This document shows positions 22,974 to 25,398 of a stretch of 25,398 bases of DNA, piece after piece. Each line of letters begins with the position of its first letter. The stretch's first letter is position 1. The stretch spans positions 1 through 25,398 of the forward strand of contig CAYWTS010000031.1 in assembly GCA_964461265.1 (NCBI GenBank). The letters are read 5' to 3'. This DNA comes from CAYWTS01 sp964461265. GTDB lineage: Bacteria; Bacteroidota; Ignavibacteria; Tepidaquicellales; OLB5. The notes beneath the pieces were generated by a model. That model was given only the letters and a program-made list of their open reading frames with translations, did not search any database and had not been told where the DNA came from. The translations under genes were made by a program, and so were the position numbers.

Positions 22974-23324
22974 ATGAATACATTAAATAATGCAGATTGG
23001 ATAAATGAATTTAATGCCGCCATAACAGTATGCGATAAAGACGGAATAATTGTTGCAATGAACGATAAATCTGTTAAAACATTCGAAAAAGACGGGGGTA
23101 TAAATCTTATCGGCACTAACCTTTACGAATGCCACACGGAACCATCTAAAAGCAAATTAAAAATGCTGATGGATAACCATATTTCAAATTGCTATACAAT
23201 CGAAAAAAGCGGAAAGAAAAAACTTATATACCAGTCACCGTGGTTGGAAGAAGGCGAGTTTAAAGGATATGTCGAAATATCGATTGAACTCCCTGAAACT
23301 TTGCGACATTTTATCAGGGATTAA
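22974..23324 (+). CDS. Single-domain PAS protein
   Basis: This 116-residue protein is essentially one PAS-like sensor domain. It has an opening helix with FNAAITVCDKDGIIVAMND (16-34), LIGTNLYECHTEPSKSKLK (the helix with a conserved Cys-His), and the C-terminal strands KKLIYQSPWLEEGEFKGYVEISIELPE. It ends HFIRD, the tail expected for a complete member of small PAS proteins that carry no output domain. The ATG at 22974 has only AT-rich upstream sequence. Ligand (heme, flavin or other) and partner are unknown. The stop codon abuts the assembly gap, so whatever lies downstream cannot be seen. Confidence 0.82.
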   Translation: MNTLNNADWINEFNAAITVCDKDGIIVAMNDKSVKTFEKDGGINLIGTNLYECHTEPSKSKLKMLMDNHISNCYTIEKSGKKKLIYQSPWLEEGEFKGYVEISIELPETLRHFIRD

Positions 23325-23424
23325 NNNNNNNNNNNNNNNNNNNNNNNNNNNNNNNNNNNNNNNNNNNNNNNNNNNNNNNNNNNNNNNNNNNNNNNNNNNN
23401 NNNNNNNNNNNNNNNNNNNNNNNN
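23325..23424. other. Assembly gap (100 N)
   Basis: Exactly 100 unknown bases, the conventional placeholder for a scaffold join of unknown length. Neighbourhood inferences across it are unsafe. Confidence 0.99.
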
Positions 23425-23436
23425 TATTAACCATAC

Positions 23437-24312
23437 TTATATACCCAGTTCTTTCATTCTGTCCATTCTATCTTTCTCGTTTTCCATCATCCATTCATCT
23501 TTTGAAAGTATTTCATATGCCTTTTTAAAATATTCTTTCGATTCGGGTTTCTTACTTTGAGCAAGCAGGCACTCCCCGATCTCCTCAAATACATAACCGT
23601 CGTGTTCTGCTTTTTTCTGTTCGATTTCCTTTAAAATACTTCTTTGCATTTCAAGCGATTCCTGAACATTTCCCATCATGCGTTTGGTTTTTGCAATGCA
23701 CCACTTAGCTATGCGTGTTTCGGTTTCCTGTTTCATTTCTTCCCGGAATTTTAATCCCCGTTTGAACAAATCAAGAGCTTTTTCATAATTTTTCATATCA
23801 AAATACGTCCAGCCGGTATTGTTATATAATGCACCAACCCATTTTTTGGTTTGTTCATCCTGCGATTTCTCACAAATATCTATTGCAATTTCACTCCATT
23901 TAAGCGATTCACCCCCCTGTGTCACAATACCCATCATATGGGCAGCATCAACGGCATAGAAATCAAGACAGTTATCACTGCTTAACTGATAAGCTTCCAG
24001 AAAATACTTTTTCGAATCTTCCTGTTTGCCCGATGAATTATAAACCCTTCCCCGTTCCAGCAGGTAACGAACATAAGTAAGCTTATTATCATTCAGATTA
24101 TCTGTTTTAAAGAGTTCTTCATTCACAATATCAAGGGTTTGGTGAGCTTCATTAAATTTCCTCTGCAAACCCAGCGACCTTGCTATTTGAGTTAAAAGCT
24201 GCAGGTATTCTGCCTTACTCCACGATTTCTCAGCTACAGGCAGCAATTCCCGGAATTTTTCTTCCGTTGATTTTGGCTCGTTAAAGTTCCAGAGTTTATC
24301 GAAGTTATTCAT
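23437..24312 (-). CDS. TPR-repeat protein
   Basis: This 291-residue all-helical protein has no signal peptide. TPR-like helix pairs run through most of it, the clearest being ALYNNTGWTYFDMKNYEKALDLFKRGLKF (about 161-189), QIARSLGLQRKFNEAHQTLDIV and EIGECLLAQSKKPESKEYFKKAYEIL. Two or three more pairs are degenerate. TPR scaffolds mediate protein-protein contacts; no enzyme domain is attached and no partner can be named. The ATG is followed by NNFDKLWNF, and the 111-bp upstream region is shared with the divergent ROK kinase. It is unrelated in layout to the long-period TPR region of the NTPase protein at 15919-18126. Confidence 0.8.
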   Translation of the reverse strand: MNNFDKLWNFNEPKSTEEKFRELLPVAEKSWSKAEYLQLLTQIARSLGLQRKFNEAHQTLDIVNEELFKTDNLNDNKLTYVRYLLERGRVYNSSGKQEDSKKYFLEAYQLSSDNCLDFYAVDAAHMMGIVTQGGESLKWSEIAIDICEKSQDEQTKKWVGALYNNTGWTYFDMKNYEKALDLFKRGLKFREEMKQETETRIAKWCIAKTKRMMGNVQESLEMQRSILKEIEQKKAEHDGYVFEEIGECLLAQSKKPESKEYFKKAYEILSKDEWMMENEKDRMDRMKELGI

Positions 24313-24423
24313 TGCAATATTTATTAATTTTTAAAAAAATTTTAACAAGTTGCAAATTAATCAGTTTTCCAGCAAGTTAATTATGTGTAATTTTAAAAGA
24401 AATAATTATAATTTTATAAAACA

Positions 24424-25398
24424 TTGAAAAAGGCAGTAGTTGGAATAGACATTGGCGGAACGAATACAAAATTCGGCATAGTCAATAATAGCGGAAAAAT
24501 ACTTGCTTCCGGAAATATAAGAACCGATAGTTTTACTGATTTCGGAAGCTTCATCGGTACGCTGGTTTCATCGGTTACCGAAATTTACAATCCCTTAATG
24601 CACGAATATGAAATAACAGGATACGGAACGGGAGCCCCTAATGCAAATTTTTTCAAAGGCATTATTGAAGAAGCACCGAATCTTAAATGGAAAGGAATTA
24701 TAAATTACAACAAAACGCTAACAAAACTTACAGGCAAACCTTCATTTATAACAAACGATGCAAATGCAGCCGCCATAGGAGAAAAATTATTCGGCAAAGC
24801 AAAAGATTTAACCGATTTTGTTGTATTAACACTCGGTACGGGTCTTGGCTGCGGAATTTTCAGCAACGGTAAACTTTTATATGGCTCGACCGGGCATGCT
24901 GGTGAGCTTGGCCATATAATTGTAAAAGAAAACGGCAGGCAGTGCGGCTGCGGACGCAGGGGATGTCTTGAAACATACGCTTCAGCAACAGGCATTACTA
25001 AAACAGTAATAGAGCTCAGAAGTTCATACCTCGATTCTATTCTATATGACACCGAAATTAAGCAGCTTAATTCGAAACTAATTTACGAAGCCGCATTAAA
25101 AGGTGATAGCCTAGCTCTATTATCTTTCGAATTAACCGGTGAAATACTGGGAATAGCACTTGCCAATACTGCTGCTGTTTTAAGTCCGCAGGCAATATTT
25201 TTATTAGGGGGGCTTGCTAATGCAGGTGATTTCATTTTCAAACCAGTAGTAAAATACTTTGAAGAAAATCTTCTAATCGTATTTAAAAATAGCGTGAAAA
25301 TCATTCCATCGGGATTGGAACACGATAAAGCTGCAATCCTCGGAGCAGCAGCCTTATGCTGGGATGAATTATATACTCAAGTTGACCGTTCAAACAAG
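24424..25398 (+). CDS. ROK family sugar kinase (glucokinase-like), 3' end cut by window edge
   Basis: An uninterrupted frame of 325 codons runs from TTG (24424) to the last base with no stop, so the 3' end lies outside. The start reads KKAVVGIDIGGTNTKFG, the ATP-binding motif of ROK kinases. TNDANAAAIGE carries the catalytic Asp. LGTGLGCGIF is the second glycine motif. TGHAGELGHI is followed by the zinc-binding GRQCGCGRRGCLETYAS signature, and ALSPQAIFLLGGLANAG-like residues mark the C-terminal lobe. The enzyme probably phosphorylates glucose or an N-acyl hexosamine; its absence of a DNA-binding N-terminus argues against a ROK repressor. TTG is taken because no ATG or GTG lies nearby and the ROK core begins immediately after it. 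It is divergent from the TPR gene. Confidence 0.93.
   Translation, partial: MKKAVVGIDIGGTNTKFGIVNNSGKILASGNIRTDSFTDFGSFIGTLVSSVTEIYNPLMHEYEITGYGTGAPNANFFKGIIEEAPNLKWKGIINYNKTLTKLTGKPSFITNDANAAAIGEKLFGKAKDLTDFVVLTLGTGLGCGIFSNGKLLYGSTGHAGELGHIIVKENGRQCGCGRRGCLETYASATGITKTVIELRSSYLDSILYDTEIKQLNSKLIYEAALKGDSLALLSFELTGEILGIALANTAAVLSPQAIFLLGGLANAGDFIFKPVVKYFEENLLIVFKNSVKIIPSGLEHDKAAILGAAALCWDELYTQVDRSNK

Noticed and set aside
24705..25304. Minus-strand frames opposite the ROK kinase
   Set aside because: The plus strand encodes an unbroken, motif-rich ROK kinase; the minus frames are shadows.

Overview
The window looks like a chromosomal piece from an AT-rich member of the Ignavibacteria/Chlorobi side of Bacteroidota. 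The main evidence is three proteins ending in type IX secretion (T9SS) type-A sorting domains with the NYPNPFNP signature. Supporting evidence is the use of TTG and GTG starts, a few strong Shine-Dalgarno sites, and many short GC-rich palindromic repeats between and inside genes. A run of exactly 100 N (23325-23424) marks a scaffold join, so this is probably a draft or metagenome assembly, and gene order across that point is not proven.

Layout. 1-3466 (+): 3' part of an ABC-F ATPase, an MBL-fold hydrolase and a Rieske ferredoxin. 3609-6125 (-): a large secreted beta-propeller/mono-heme protein with a T9SS domain. 6126-6650: non-coding, holding a MITE-like element. 6651-12571 (-): a tight seven-gene run (rsmB, iscS, outer-membrane barrel, A-type Fe-S carrier, Tat-type superoxide dismutase, two lipoproteins) that reads as one Fe-S/oxidative-stress operon. 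12699-15876 (+): alanine-type aminotransferase overlapping a sugar-nucleotide-type SDR, then a MarR regulator with thioredoxin behind a clear promoter/operator. 15919-18986 (-): a membrane-anchored P-loop NTPase with TPR repeats and a crotonase. 19337-20679 (+): two T9SS-tagged proteins, the first almost nothing but signal peptide plus sorting domain, ending at a strong terminator. 20938-23324 (+): IsdG-type heme monooxygenase, PhzF-like isomerase, DinB-like protein and a PAS protein. After the gap: a TPR protein (-) and a divergent ROK sugar kinase that runs off the window end.

Most genes are ordinary housekeeping or accessory genes of known families. No defence island, CRISPR array, prophage or rRNA/tRNA gene was seen. 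The less ordinary parts are: repeat elements translated in frame in three proteins; the STAND-like NTPase/TPR protein paired with a crotonase; the cargo-less T9SS protein; the MarR-thioredoxin control region; and the superoxide dismutase with two credible starts.
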